Origin: Gordionus sp. m RMFG-2023
Taxonomy: Eukaryota; Nematomorpha; Gordioida; Chordodea; Parachordodidae
Direction of reading: 5' to 3'
NCBI RefSeq assembly: GCF_954871325.1
Contig: NC_088775.1
Coordinates: 35,131,561 to 35,195,560 of the forward strand
DNA: 64,000 nucleotides
The notes beneath the pieces were generated by a model. It had not been told where the DNA came from. It did not search any database and saw nothing but the letters and a program-made list of their open reading frames with translations. A program made the translations under genes and the position numbers. This document shows positions 25,085 through 37,533 of the stretch, piece after piece. Within the stretch, counting starts at the first letter, position 1. The number at the start of each line of letters is the position of its first letter.

Positions 25085-26850
25085 ATATTTTGTCGCGAAA
25101 GACATTTATAGGGAAAAGGCTAACATTTTAAAAGTAATTTTGAATATATTTATATCATTGAACTCAGAATTTAATTCTCTATCCAAAACCGCTTAGATGT
25201 ATTTTTAATTTCCGGTTCACAAAATAAATATTTTGTCGCGAAAGACATTTATAGGGGAAAGGCTAACATTTTAAAAATAATTTTGAATATATTTATATCA
25301 TTGAACTCAGAATTTAATTCTCTATCCAAAACCGCTTAGATGTATTTTTAATTTCCGGTTCACAAAATAAATATTTTGTCGCGAAAGACATTTATAGGGA
25401 AAAGGCTAACATTTTAAAAGTAATTTTGAATATATTTATATCATTGAACTCAGAATTTAATTCTCTATCCAAAACCGCTTAGATGTATTTTTAATTTCCG
25501 GTTTACAAAATAAATATTTTGTCGCGAAAGACATTTATAGGGGAAAGGCTAACATTTTAAAAGTAATTTTGAATATATTTATATCATTGAACTAAGAATT
25601 TAATTCTCTATCCAAAACCGCTTAGATGTATTTTCATACGTTTTCGGTTCACAAAATAAATATTTTGTCGCGAAAGACATTTATAGGGAAAAGGCTAACA
25701 TTTTAAAAGTAATTTTGAATATATTTATATCATTGAACTCAGAATTTAATTCTCTAACCAAAACCGCTTAGATGTATTTTTAATTTCCGGTTTACAAAAT
25801 AAATATTTTGTCGCGAAAGACATTTATAGGGGAAAGGCTAACATTTTAAAAGTAATTTTGAATATATTTATATCATTGAACTAAGAATTTAATTCTCTAT
25901 CCAAAACCGCTTAGATGTATTTTCATACGTTTTCGGTTCACAAAATAAAATTTTTGTCGCGAAAGACATTTATAGGGGAAAGGCTAAGATTTTAAAAGTA
26001 ATTTTGAATATATATATATCATTGAACTCAGAATTTAATTCTCTATCCAAAACCGCTTAGATATATTTTTAATTTCCGGTTTACAAAATAAATATTTTGT
26101 CGCGAAAGACATTTATAGAGGAAAGGCTAACATTTTAAAAATTTTGAATATATTTATATCATTGAACTCAGAATTTAATTCTCTATCCAATACCGCTTAG
26201 ATGTATTTTTTTACGTTTTCGGTTCACAAAATAAAATTTTTGTCGCGAAAGACATTTATAGGGGAAAGGCTAACATTTTAAAAGTAATTTTGAATATATA
26301 TATATCATTGAACTCAGAATTTAATTCTCTATCCAAAACCGCTTAGATGTATTTTTAATTTCCGGTTCACAAAATAAATATTTTGTCGCGAAAGACATTT
26401 ATAGGGAAAAGGCTAACATTTTAAAAGTAATTTTGAATATATTTATATCATTGAACTCAGAATTTAATTCTCTATCCAAAACCGCTTAGATGTATTTTTA
26501 ATTTCCGGTTCACAAAATAAATATTTTGTCGCGAAAGACATTTATAGGGGAAAGGCTAACATTTTAAAAATAATTTTGAATATATTTATATCATTGAACT
26601 CAGAATTTAATTCTCTATCCAATACCGCTTAGATGTATTTTTTTACGTTTTCGGTTCACAAAATAAAATTTTTGTCGCGAAAGACATTTATAGGGGAAAG
26701 GCTAACATTTTAAAAGTAATTTTGAATATATATATATCATTGAACTCAGAATTTAATTCTCTATCCAAAACCGCTTAGATGTATTTTTAATTTCCGGTTC
26801 ACAAAATAAATATTTTGTCGCGAAAGACATTTATAGGGAAAAGGCTAACA
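25085..26850. repeat. Fourth ~1.7-kb unit (2,062-bp offset from 23,020-24,788)
   Basis: The CATACG linker and TCTAACC markers (25,627 and 25,753) are exactly 2,062 bp after those at 23,565 and 23,691. The unit ends at the small duplication GGCTAACA-GGTAACA (26,843-26,857), the same monomer position where the source block ends (24,788), so that join is probably the recombination point. Confidence 0.85.
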
Positions 26851-28220
26851 GGTAACATTTTAAAAGTAATTTTGAATATATTTATATCATTGAACTCAGA
26901 ATTTAATTCTCTATCCAAAACCGCTTAGATGTATTTTCATACGTTTCCGGTTTACAAAATAAATATTTTGTCGCGAAAGACATTTATAGGGGAAAGGCTA
27001 ACATTTTAAAAGTAATTTTGAATATATTTATATCATTGAACTCAGAATTTAATTCTCTATCCAAAACCGCTTAGATGTATTTTTAATTTCCGGTTTACAA
27101 AATAAATATTTTGTCGCGAAAGACATTTATAGGGGAAAGGCTAACATTTTAAAAGTAATTTTGAATATATTTATATCATTGAACTAAGAATTTAATTCTC
27201 TATCCAAAACCGCTTAGATGTATTTTCATACGTTTTCGGTTCACAAAATAAAATATTTTGTCGCGAAAGACATTTATAGGGGAAAGGCTAACATTTTAAA
27301 AATAATTTTGAATATATTTATATCATTGAACTCAGAATTTAATTCTCTATCCAAAACCGCTTAGATGTATTTTTACATTTCCGGTTCACAAAATAAATAT
27401 TTTTGTCGCGAAAGACATTTATAGGGGAAAGGCTAACATTTTAAAAGTAATTTTGAATATATTTATATCATTGAACTCAGAATTTAATTCTCTATCCAAA
27501 ACCGCTTAGATGTATTTTTAATTTCCGGTTTACAAAATAAATATTTTGTCGCGAAAGACATTTATAGGGAAAAGGCTAACATTTTAAAAGTAATTTTGAA
27601 TATATTTATATCATTGAACTCAGAATTTAATTCTCTATCCAAAACCGCTTAGATGTATTTTTAATTTCCGGTTTACAAAATAAATATTTTGTCGCGAAAG
27701 ACATTTATAGGGGAAAGGCTAACATTTTAAAAATAATTTTGAATATATTTATATCATTGAACTCAGAATTTAATTCTCTATCCAAAACCGCTTAGATGTA
27801 TTTTTAATTTCCGGTTCACAAAATAAATATTTTGTCGCGAAAGACATTTATAGGGGAAAGGCTAACATTTTAAAAGTAATTTTGAATATATTTATATCAT
27901 TGAACTCAGAATTTAATTCTCTATCCAAAACCGCTTAGATGTATTTTTAATTTCCGGTTCACAAAATAAATATTTTGTCGCGAAAGACATTTATAGGGAA
28001 AAGGCTAACATTTTAAAAGTAATTTTGAATATATTTATATCATTGAACTCAGAATTTAATTCTCTATCCAAAACCGCTTAGATGTATTTTTAATTTCCGG
28101 TTTACAAAATAAATATTTTGTCGCGAAAGACATTTATAGGGAAAAGGCTAACATTTTAAAAGTAATTTTGAATATATTTATATCATTGAACTCAGAATTT
28201 AATTCTCTATCCAAAACCGC

Positions 28221-28270
28221 TTAGAAATAATGGTTTGTATTGAACTCAGAATTTAATTTAATCCCAAAAC
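28221..28270 (+). repeat. Irregular join with filler-like sequence
   Basis: After CCAAAACCGCTTAG comes AAATAATGGTTTGTA, about 15 bp that does not match any part of the monomer I can see. Then TTGAACTCAGAATTTAATTTAATCCCAAAACCGC follows, itself altered from the usual TTCTCTATCC. Most of one monomer is missing between the two parts. This is the only sequence in the window that looks foreign to the repeat. It fits end joining with filler DNA at a break, at the boundary between two domains. Confidence 0.85.
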
Positions 28271-28499
28271 CGCTTAGATATATTTTTAATTTCCGGTTTA
28301 CAAAATAAATATTTTGTCGCGAAAGACATTTATAGGGAAAAGGCTAACATTTTAAAAGTAATTTTGAATATATTTATATCATTGAACTCAGAATTTAATT
28401 CTCTATCCAAAACCGCTTAGATATATTTTTAATTTCCGGTTTACAAAATAAATATTTTGTCGCGAAAGACATTTATAGAGGAAAGGCTAACATTTTAAA

Positions 28500-30490
28500 A
28501 ATTTTGAATATATTTATATCATTGAACTCAGAATTTAATTCTCTATCCAAAACCGCTTAGATGTATTTTTAATTTCCGGTTTAATAAATATTTTGTCGCG
28601 AAAGACATTTATAGGGGAAAGGCTAACATTTTAAAAGTAATTTTGAATATATTTATATCATTGAACTCAGAATTTAATTCTCTATCCAAAACCGCTTAGA
28701 TGTATTTTTAATTTCCGGTTCACAAAATAAATATTTTGTGGAAAGACATTTATAGGGAAAAGGCTAACATTTTAAAAGTAATTTTGAATATATTTATATC
28801 ATTGAACTAAGAATTTAATTCTCTATCCAAAACCGCTTAGATGTATTTTTAATTTCCGGTTCACAAAATAAATATTTTGTCGCGAAAGACATTTATAGGG
28901 GAAAGGCTAACATTTTAAAAGTAATTTTGAATATATTTATATCATTGAACTAAGAATTTAATTCTCTATCCAAAACCGCTTAGATGTATTTTCATACGTT
29001 TTCGGTTCACAAAATAAAATTTTTGTCCCGAAAGACATTTATAGGGGAAAGGCTAACATTTTAAAAGTAATTTTGAATATATTTATATCATTGAACTCAG
29101 AATTTAATTCTCTATCCAAAACCGCTTAGATGTATTTTTTTACGTTTTCGGTTCACAAAATAAAATTTTTGTCGCGAAAGACATTTATAGGGGAAAGGTT
29201 AACATTTTAAAAGTAATTTTGAATATATTTATATCATTGAACTCAGAATTTAATTCTCTATCAAAAACCGCTTAGATGTATTTTTAATTTCCGGTTCACA
29301 AAATAAATATTTTGTCGCGAAAGACATTTATAGGGGAAAGGCTAACATTTTAAAAATAATTTTGAATATATTTATATCATTGAACTCAGAATTTAATTCT
29401 CTATCAAAAACCGCTTAGATGTATTTTTAATTTCCGGTTCACAAAATAAATTTTTTGTCGCGAAAGACATTTATATGGGAAAGGCTAACATTTTAAAAGT
29501 AATTTTGAATATATATATATCATTGAACTCAGAATTTAATTCTCTATCCAAAACCGCTTAGATATATTTTTAATTTCCGGTTTACAAAATAAATATTTTG
29601 TCGCGAAAGACATTTATAGGGGAAAGGCTAACATTTTAAAAATAATTTTGAATATATTTATATCATTGAACTCAGAATTTAATTCTCTATCCAATACCGC
29701 TTAGATGTATTTTTTTACGTTTTCGGTTCACAAAATAAAATTTTTGTCGCGAAAGACATTTATAGGGGAAAGGCTAACATTTTAAAAGTAATTTTGAATA
29801 TATATATATCATTGAACTCAGAATTTAATTCTCTATCCAAAATGGCTTAGATGTATTTTTAATTTCCGGTTCACAAAATAAATCTTTTGTCGCGAAAGAC
29901 ATTTATAGGGGAAAGGCTAACATTTTAAAAGTAATTTTGAATATATTTATATCATTGAACTCAGAATTTAATTCTCTATCCAAAACCGCTTAGATGTATT
30001 TTTTTACGTTTTCGGTTCACAAAATAAAATTTTTGTCGCGAAAGACATTTATAGGGGAAAGGTTAACATTTTAAAAGTAATTTTGAATATATTTATATCA
30101 TTGAACTCAGAATTTAATTCTCTATCCAAAACCGCTTAGATGTATTTTTAATTTCCGGTTTAATAAATATTTTGTCGCGAAAGACATTTATAGGGGAAAG
30201 GCTAACATTTTAAAAGTAATTTTGAATATATTTATATCATTGAACTCAGAATTTAATTCTCTATCCAAAACCGCTTAGATGTATTTTTAATTTCCGGTTC
30301 ACAAAATAAATATTTTGTCGCGAAAGACATTTATAGGGAAAAGGCTAACATTTTAAAAGTAATTTTGAATATATTTATATCATTGAACTAAGAATTTAAT
30401 TCTCTATCCAAAACCGCTTAGATGTATTTTTTTACGTTTTCGGTTCACAAAATAAAATTTTTGTCGCGAAAGACATTTATAGGGGAAAGG
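28500..30490. repeat. Long-range duplicate, copy 1 (12,978-bp offset)
   Basis: The rare TTTTGTCCCGAAAG at 29,025 and AATGGCTTAG at 29,841 recur at 42,003 and 42,819, both 12,978 bp later. Near the start the offset is 12,973, explained by a 2-bp loss here (TTTTGTGGAAAG) and an A linker here against a B linker there (3 bp). The match ends near 30,495, where the AAAGTAATTTT and AAAATAATTTT cores differ. Confidence 0.88.
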
Positions 30491-31125
30491 CTAACATTTT
30501 AAAAGTAATTTTGAATATATATATATCATTGAACTCAGAATTTAATTCTCTATCCAAAACCGCTTAGATGTATTTTTAATTTCCGGTTCACAAAATAAAT
30601 ATTTTGTCGCGAAAGACATTTATAGAGGAAAGGCTAACATTTTAAAAATTTTGAATATATTTATATCATTGAACTCAGAATTTAATTCTCTATCCAATAC
30701 CGCTTAGATGTATTTTTTTACGTTTTCGGTTCACAAAATAAAATTTTTGTCGCGAAAGACATTTATAGGGGAAAGGCTAACATTTTAAAAGTAATTTTGA
30801 ATATATATATATCATTGAACTCAGAATTTAATTCTCTATCCAAAACCGCTTAGATATATTTTTAATTTCCGGTTCACAAAATAAATCTTTTGTCGCGAAA
30901 GACATTTATAGGGGAAAGGCTAACATTTTAAAAGTAATTTTGAATATATTTATATCATTGAACTCAGAATTTAATTCTCTATCCAAAACCGCTTAGATGT
31001 ATTTTTTTACGTTTTCGGTCAAAATAAAATTTTTGTCGCGAAAGACATTTATAGGGGAAAGGTTAACATTTTAAAAGTAATTTTGAATATATTTATATCA
31101 TTGAACTCAGAATTTAATTCTCTAT

Positions 31126-32280
31126 CCAAAACCGCTTAGATGTATTTTTAATTTCCGGTTTAATAAATATTTTGTCGCGAAAGACATTTATAGGGGAAAG
31201 GCTAACATTTTAAAAGTAATTTTGAATATATTTATATCATTGAACTAAGAATTTAATTCTCTATCCAAAACCGCTTAGATGTATTTTTTTACGTTTTCGG
31301 TTCACAAAATAAAATTTTTGTCGCGAAAGACATTTATAGGGGAAAGGCTAACAATTTAAAAGTAATTTTGAATATATTTATATCATTGAACTCAGAATTT
31401 AATTCTCTATCCAAAAGAGGTTAGATGTATTTTATTACGTTTCCGGTTCACAAAATAAATTTTTTGTCGCGAAAGACATTTATAGGGAAAAGGCTAGCAT
31501 TTTAAAAGTAATTTTGAATATATTTATATCATTGAACTCAGAATTTAATTCTCTATCCAAAACCGCTTAGATGTATTTTATTACGTTTCCGGTTCACAAA
31601 ATAAATTTTTTGTCGCGAAAGACATTTATATGGGAAAGGCTAACATTTTAAAAGTAATTTTGAATATATTTATATCATTGAACTCAGAATTTAATTCTCT
31701 ATCCAAAACCGCTTAGATGTATTTTTAATTTCCGGTTCACAAAATATAAATTTTGTCGCGAAAGACATTTTAGGGGAAAGGCTAACATTTTAAAAATAAT
31801 TTTGAATATATTTATATCATTGAACTCAGAATTTAATTCTCTATCAAAAACCGCTTAGATGTATTTTTAATTTCCGGTTCACAAAATAAATTTTTTGTCG
31901 CGAAAGACATTTATATGGGAAAGGCTAACATTTTAAAAGTAATTTTGAATATATATATATCATTGAACTCAGAATTTAATTCTCTATCCAAAACCGCTTA
32001 GATATATTTTTAATTTCCGGTTTACAAAATAAATATTTTGTCGCGAAAGACATTTATAGGGGAAAGGCTAACATTTTAAAAATAATTTTGAATATATTTA
32101 TATCATTGAACTCAGAATTTAATTCTCTATCCAATACCGCTTAGATGTATTTTTTTACGTTTTCGGTTCACAAAATAAAATTTTTGTCGCGAAAGACATT
32201 TATAGGGGAAAGGCTAACATTTTAAAAATAATTTTGAATATATTTATATCATTGAACTCAGAATTTAATTCTCTATCCAA
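31126..32280. repeat. Long-range duplicate, copy 2 (27,126-bp offset)
   Basis: Partner of about 4,000-5,150. The identical spacing of three rare variants over 500 bp makes common descent clear. The two copies sit near the left end and the middle of the window, showing that large-scale repeats span tens of kilobases. Confidence 0.82.
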
Positions 32281-32891
32281 AACCGCTTAGATGTATTTTT
32301 TTACGTTTCCGGTTCACAAAATAAATCTTTTGTCGCGAAAGACATTTATAGGGGAAAGGCTAACATTTTAAAAGTAATTTTGAATATATATATATCATTG
32401 AACTCAGAATTTAATTCTCTATCCAAAACCGCTTAGATGTATTTTTAATTTCCGGTTCACAAAATAAATATTTTGTCGCGAAAGACATTTATAGGGAAAA
32501 GGCTAACATTTTAAAAGTAATTTTGAATATATTTATATCATTGAACTCAGAATTTAATTCTCTATCCAAAACCGCTTAGATGTATTTTTTTACGTTTCCG
32601 GTTCACAAAATAAATCTTTTGTCGCGAAAGACATTTATAGGGGAAAGGCTAACATTTTAAAAGTAATTTTGAATATATTATATCATTGAACTCAGAATTT
32701 AATTCTCTATCCAAAACCGCTTAGATGTATTTTTAATTTCCGGTTCACAAAATAAATCTTTTGTCGCGAAAGACATTTATAGGGGAAAGGCTAACATTTT
32801 AAAAGTAATTTTGAATATATTATATCATTGAACTCAGAATTTAATTCTCTATCCAAAACCGCTTAGATGTATTTTTTTACGTTTCCGGTTC

Positions 32892-32909
32892 ACAAAAGAA
32901 ATCTTTTGT
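32892..32909. promoter_or_regulatory. Dyad variant E with symmetry restored
   Basis: ACAAAAGAAATCTTTTGT is again a perfect 8-bp-arm inverted repeat. Relative to the A form both members of one base pair differ (T-A to G-C). The same change is present in each E monomer, for example near 5,617, 7,785, 36,505 and 40,394, so it has been amplified rather than being a single accident. Confidence 0.5.
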
Positions 32910-33919
32910 CGCGAAAGACATTTATAAGGGAAAGGCTAAGATTTTAAAAGTAATTTTGAATATATTTATATCATTGAACTCAGAATTTAATTCTCTATCC
33001 AAAACCGCTTAGTTGTATTTTTAATTTCCGGTTCACAAAATAAATATTTTGTCGCGAAAGACATTTATAGGGGAAAGGCTAACATTTTAAAAGTAATTTT
33101 GAATATATTTATATCATTGAACTCAGAATTTAATTCTCTATCCAAAAGAGGTTAGATGTATTTTATTACGTTTCCGGTTCACAAAATAAATTTTTTGTCG
33201 CGAAAGACATTTATATGGGAAAGGCTAGCATATTAAAAGTAATTTTGAATATATTTATATCATTGAACTCAGAATTTAATTCTCTATCCAAAACCGCTTA
33301 GATGTATTTTTTTACGTTTCCGGTTCACAAAATAAATCTTTTGTCGCGAAAGACATTTATAGGGGAAAGGCTAACATTTTAAAAGTAATTTTGAATATAT
33401 ATATATCATTGAACTCAGAATTTAATTCTCTATCCAAAACCGCTTAGATGTATTTTTAATTTCCGGTTCACAAAATAAATATTTTGTCGCGAAAGACATT
33501 TATAGGGGAAAGGCTAACATTTTAAAAGTAATTTTGAATATATATATATCATTGAACTCAGAATTTAATTCTCTATCCAAAACCGCTTAGATGTATTTTT
33601 AATTTCCGGTTCACAAAATAAATATTTTGTCGCGAAAGACATTTATAGGGAAAAGGCTAACATTTTAAAAGTAATTTTGAATATATTTATATCATTGAAC
33701 TCAGAATTTAATTCTCTATCCAAAACCGCTTAGATGTATTTTTTTACGTTTCCGGTTCACAAAATAAATCTTTTATCGCGAAAGACATTTATAGGGGAAA
33801 GGCTAACATTTTAAAAGTAATTTTGAATATATTATATCATTGAACTCAGAATTTAATTCTCTATCCAAAACCGCTTAGATGTATTTTTTTACGTTTCCGG
33901 TTCACAAAAGAAATCTTTT
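32908..33919. repeat. 7-monomer word E-A-C-D-A-A-D (1,012 bp)
   Basis: Seven monomers from one E box to the next: E ending CTTAGTTG, A ending GAGG, C with GCTAGCATATT, D with TATATATATC, A, A with GGGAAAAGG, and D with TATTATATC. The same word is found at 35,509-36,520, including the private GCATATT, and at 48,639-49,650 without it. In this copy one D box reads TTTTATCGCG (about 33,775). Confidence 0.85.
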
Positions 33920-36375
33920 GTCGCGAAAGACATTTATAAGGGAAAGGCTAAGATTTTAAAAGTAATTTTGAATATATTTATATCATTGAACTCAGAATTT
34001 AATTCTCTATCCAAAACCGCTTAGTTGTATTTTTAATTTCCGGTTCACAAAATAAATATTTTGTCGCGAAAGACATTTATAGGGGAAAGGCTAACATTTT
34101 AAAAGTAATTTTGAATATATTTATATCATTGAACTCAGAATTTAATTCTCTATCCAAAAGAGGTTAGATGTATTTTATTACGTTTCCGGTTCACAAAATA
34201 AATTTTTTGTCGCGAAAGACATTTATATGGGAAAGGCTAGCATTTTAAAAGTAATTTTGAATATATTTATATCATTGAACTCAGAATTTAATTCTCTATC
34301 CAAAACCGCTTAGATGTATTTTTAATTTCCGGTTCACAAAATAAATATTTTGTCGCGAAAGACATTTATAGGGAAAAGGCTAACATTTTAAATGTAATTT
34401 TGAATATATTTATATCATTGAACTCAGAATTAAATTCTCTATCCAAAACCGCTTAGATGTATTTTTTTACGTTTCCGGTTCACAAAAGAAATCTTTTGTC
34501 GCGAAAGACATTTATAGGGGAAAGGCTAACATTTTAAAAGTAATTTTGAATATATTTATATCATTGAACTCAGAATTTAATTCTCTATCCAAAAGAGGTT
34601 AGATGTATTTTATTACGTTTCCGGTTCACAAAATAAATTTTTTGTCGCGAAAGACATTTATAGGGAAAAGGCTAGCATTTTAAAAGTAATTTTGAATATA
34701 TTTATATCATTGAACTCAGAATTTAATTCTCTATCCAAAACCGCTTAGATGTATTTTTAATTTCCGGTTCACAAAATAAATATTTTGTCGCGAAAGACAT
34801 TTATAGGGGAAAGGCTAACATTTTAAAAGTAATTTTGAATATATTTATATCATTGAACTCAGAATTTAATTCTCTATCCAAAAGAGGTTAGATGTATTTT
34901 ATTACGTTTCCGGTTCACAAAATAAATTTTTTGTCGCGAAAGACATTTATATGGGAAAGGCTAGCATTTTAAAAGTAATTTTGAATATATTTATATCATT
35001 GAACTCAGAATTTAATTCTCTATCCAAAACCGCTTAGTTGTATTTTTAATTTCCGGTTCACAAAATAAATATTTTGTCGCGAAAGACATTTATAGGGGAA
35101 AGGCTAACATTTTAAAAGTAATTTTGAATATATTTATATCATTGAACTCAGAATTTAATTCTCTATCCAAAACCGCTTAGATGTATTTTTTTACGTTTCC
35201 GGTTCACAAAATAAATCTTTTGTCGCGAAAGACATTTATAGGGGAAAGGCTAACATTTTAAAAGTAATTTTGAATATATTATATCATTGAACTCAGAATT
35301 TAATTCTCTATCCAAAACCGCTTAGATGTATTTTTAATTTCCGGTTCACAAAATAAATCTTTTGTCGCGAAAGACATTTATAGGGGAAAGGCTAACATTT
35401 TAAAAGTAATTTTGAATATATTATATCATTGAACTCAGAATTTAATTCTCTATCCAAAACCGCTTAGATGTATTTTTTTACGTTTCCGGTTCACAAAAGA
35501 AATCTTTTGTCGCGAAAGACATTTATAAGGGAAAGGCTAAGATTTTAAAAGTAATTTTGAATATATTTATATCATTGAACTCAGAATTTAATTCTCTATC
35601 CAAAACCGCTTAGTTGTATTTTTAATTTCCGGTTCACAAAATAAATATTTTGTCGCGAAAGACATTTATAGGGGAAAGGCTAACATTTTAAAAGTAATTT
35701 TGAATATATTTATATCATTGAACTCAGAATTTAATTCTCTATCCAAAAGAGGTTAGATGTATTTTATTACGTTTCCGGTTCACAAAATAAATTTTTTGTC
35801 GCGAAAGACATTTATATGGGAAAGGCTAGCATATTAAAAGTAATTTTGAATATATTTATATCATTGAACTCAGAATTTAATTCTCTATCCAAAACCGCTT
35901 AGATGTATTTTTTTACGTTTCCGGTTCACAAAATAAATCTTTTGTCGCGAAAGACATTTATAGGGGAAAGGCTAACATTTTAAAAGTAATTTTGAATATA
36001 TATATATCATTGAACTCAGAATTTAATTCTCTATCCAAAACCGCTTAGATGTATTTTTAATTTCCGGTTCACAAAATAAATATTTTGTCGCGAAAGACAT
36101 TTATAGGGGAAAGGCTAACATTTTAAAAGTAATTTTGAATATATATATATCATTGAACTCAGAATTTAATTCTCTATCCAAAACCGCTTAGATGTATTTT
36201 TAATTTCCGGTTCACAAAATAAATATTTTGTCGCGAAAGACATTTATAGGGAAAAGGCTAACATTTTAAAAGTAATTTTGAATATATTTATATCATTGAA
36301 CTCAGAATTTAATTCTCTATCCAAAACCGCTTAGATGTATTTTTTTACGTTTCCGGTTCACAAAATAAATCTTTT

Positions 36376-36520
36376 GTCGCGAAAGACATTTATAGGGGAA
36401 AGGCTAACATTTTAAAAGTAATTTTGAATATATTATATCATTGAACTCAGAATTTAATTCTCTATCCAAAACCGCTTAGATGTATTTTTTTACGTTTCCG
36501 GTTCACAAAAGAAATCTTTT
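36376..36520 (+). repeat. Representative type E monomer (145 bp, re-paired dyad)
   Basis: Linker TTTTTTTACGTTTCCGG is followed by the dyad ACAAAAGA-AA-TCTTTTGT. Compared with type D (ACAAAATAAATCTTTTGT) the T at dyad position 7 is G, which pairs again with C at position 12. This copy also has GAATATATTATATC, one base shorter than usual, explaining 145 rather than 146 bp. The next monomer typically starts with ACATTTATAAGGGAAAGGCTAAGATT and ends in CTTAGTTG, so E is a good marker for repeat words. Confidence 0.92.
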
Positions 36521-37533
36521 GTCGCGAAAGACATTTATAAGGGAAAGGCTAAGATTTTAAAAGTAATTTTGAATATATTTATATCATTGAACTCAGAATT
36601 TAATTCTCTATCCAAAACCGCTTAGTTGTATTTTTAATTTCCGGTTCACAAAATAAATATTTTGTCGCGAAAGACATTTATAGGGGAAAGGCTAACATTT
36701 TAAAAGTAATTTTGAATATATTTATATCATTGAACTCAGAATTTAATTCTCTATCCAAAAGAGGTTAGATGTATTTTATTACGTTTCCGGTTCACAAAAT
36801 AAATTTTTTGTCGCGAAAGACATTTATATGGGAAAGGCTAGCATTTTAAAAGTAATTTTGAATATATTTATATCATTGAACTCAGAATTTAATTCTCTAT
36901 CCAAAACCGCTTAGATGTATTTTTAATTTCCGGTTCACAAAATAAATATTTTGTCGCGAAAGACATTTATAGGGAAAAGGCTAACATTTTAAATGTAATT
37001 TTGAATATATTTATATCATTGAACTCAGAATTAAATTCTCTATCCAAAACCGCTTAGATGTATTTTTTTACGTTTCCGGTTCACAAAAGAAATCTTTTGT
37101 CGCGAAAGACATTTATAGGGGAAAGGCTAACATTTTAAAAGTAATTTTGAATATATTTATATCATTGAACTCAGAATTTAATTCTCTATCCAAAAGAGGT
37201 TAGATGTATTTTATTACGTTTCCGGTTCACAAAATAAATTTTTTGTCGCGAAAGACATTTATAGGGAAAAGGCTAGCATTTTAAAAGTAATTTTGAATAT
37301 ATTTATATCATTGAACTCAGAATTTAATTCTCTATCCAAAACCGCTTAGATGTATTTTTAATTTCCGGTTCACAAAATAAATATTTTGTCGCGAAAGACA
37401 TTTATAGGGGAAAGGCTAACATTTTAAAAGTAATTTTGAATATATTTATATCATTGAACTCAGAATTTAATTCTCTATCCAAAAGAGGTTAGATGTATTT
37501 TATTACGTTTCCGGTTCACAAAATAAATCTTTT
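36521..37533. repeat. 7-monomer word E-A-C-A-E-C-A (1,013 bp)
   Basis: After the shared E-A-C opening come A with AAATGTAATTTT and AATTAAATTC, E with TAGGGG and GAGG, C with TAGGGAAAAGGCTAGC, and A ending GAGG. The same order begins at 33,920, 37,534, 38,835 and about 44,018. The two words share their first three monomers, which suggests exchange at a common register. Confidence 0.84.
36664..36809 (+). repeat. Representative type C monomer (146 bp, GAGG / ATTACG variant)
   Basis: This variant replaces CCGC with GAGG in the AAAACCGCTTAG segment and carries the linker TTTTATTACGTTTCCGG with dyad half ATTTTTTG. The next monomer then begins GTCGCGAAAGACATTTATATGGGAAAGGCTAGC, which creates an NheI-type GCTAGC. 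These changes are almost always inherited together, so they mark one lineage. It is abundant at 5.8-13, 14.6-19, 31-41 and 44-55 kb and nearly absent from the A/B domains. Exceptions where GAGG precedes a different linker lie near 40,528 and 41,246. Confidence 0.92.

Larger units (their letters stand above)
19665..28224. repeat. A/B/G domain with a ~1.7-kb unit in four copies
   Basis: About 60 monomers of A, A with TTTAC, B and the G linker (TTTTCATACGTTTTCGG). The rare TCTAACC variant occurs at 20,407, 22,097, 23,691 and 25,753, marking four copies of a 1.6-2.1 kb unit (steps 1,690, 1,594 and 2,062). Step lengths differ because of partial monomers and joins at 21,044, 24,919 and 26,850. Toward 27-28.2 kb the monomers become nearly uniform A type. 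The domain ends at an irregular join at 28,225. Confidence 0.86.
28271..32300. repeat. A/B domain 2
   Basis: About 28 monomers, largely A and B, with the GGTTTAATAAAT linker-dyad variant (28,579; 30,147; 31,158) and CCAAAATGGCTTAG at about 29,837. It contains one member of the 12,978-bp-offset pair and one of the 27,126-bp-offset pair. Small losses are seen near 28,737 (TTTTGTGGAAAG), 31,014 and 31,769. The order of variants closely follows 1-5 kb, so this is a relative of the opening domain. Confidence 0.86.
32500..34928. repeat. Copy 1 of the 2,601-bp-offset tandem duplication
   Basis: GCATATT (33,231), AATTAAATTC (34,431) and the A-linker/ATCTTTTG monomer (32,740) recur 2,601 bp later at 35,832, 37,032 and 35,341. 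The block is about 2.4 kb. This copy has TTTTATCGCG, which the partner lacks. Confidence 0.88.
35101..37529. repeat. Copy 2 of the 2,601-bp-offset tandem duplication
   Basis: Partner of 32,500-34,928, with no private change that I noticed other than at the ends. The match stops at about 37,529, where this copy has ATCTTTTG with ATAAGGG and the first copy has ATTTTTTG with ATATGGG. Confidence 0.88.
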
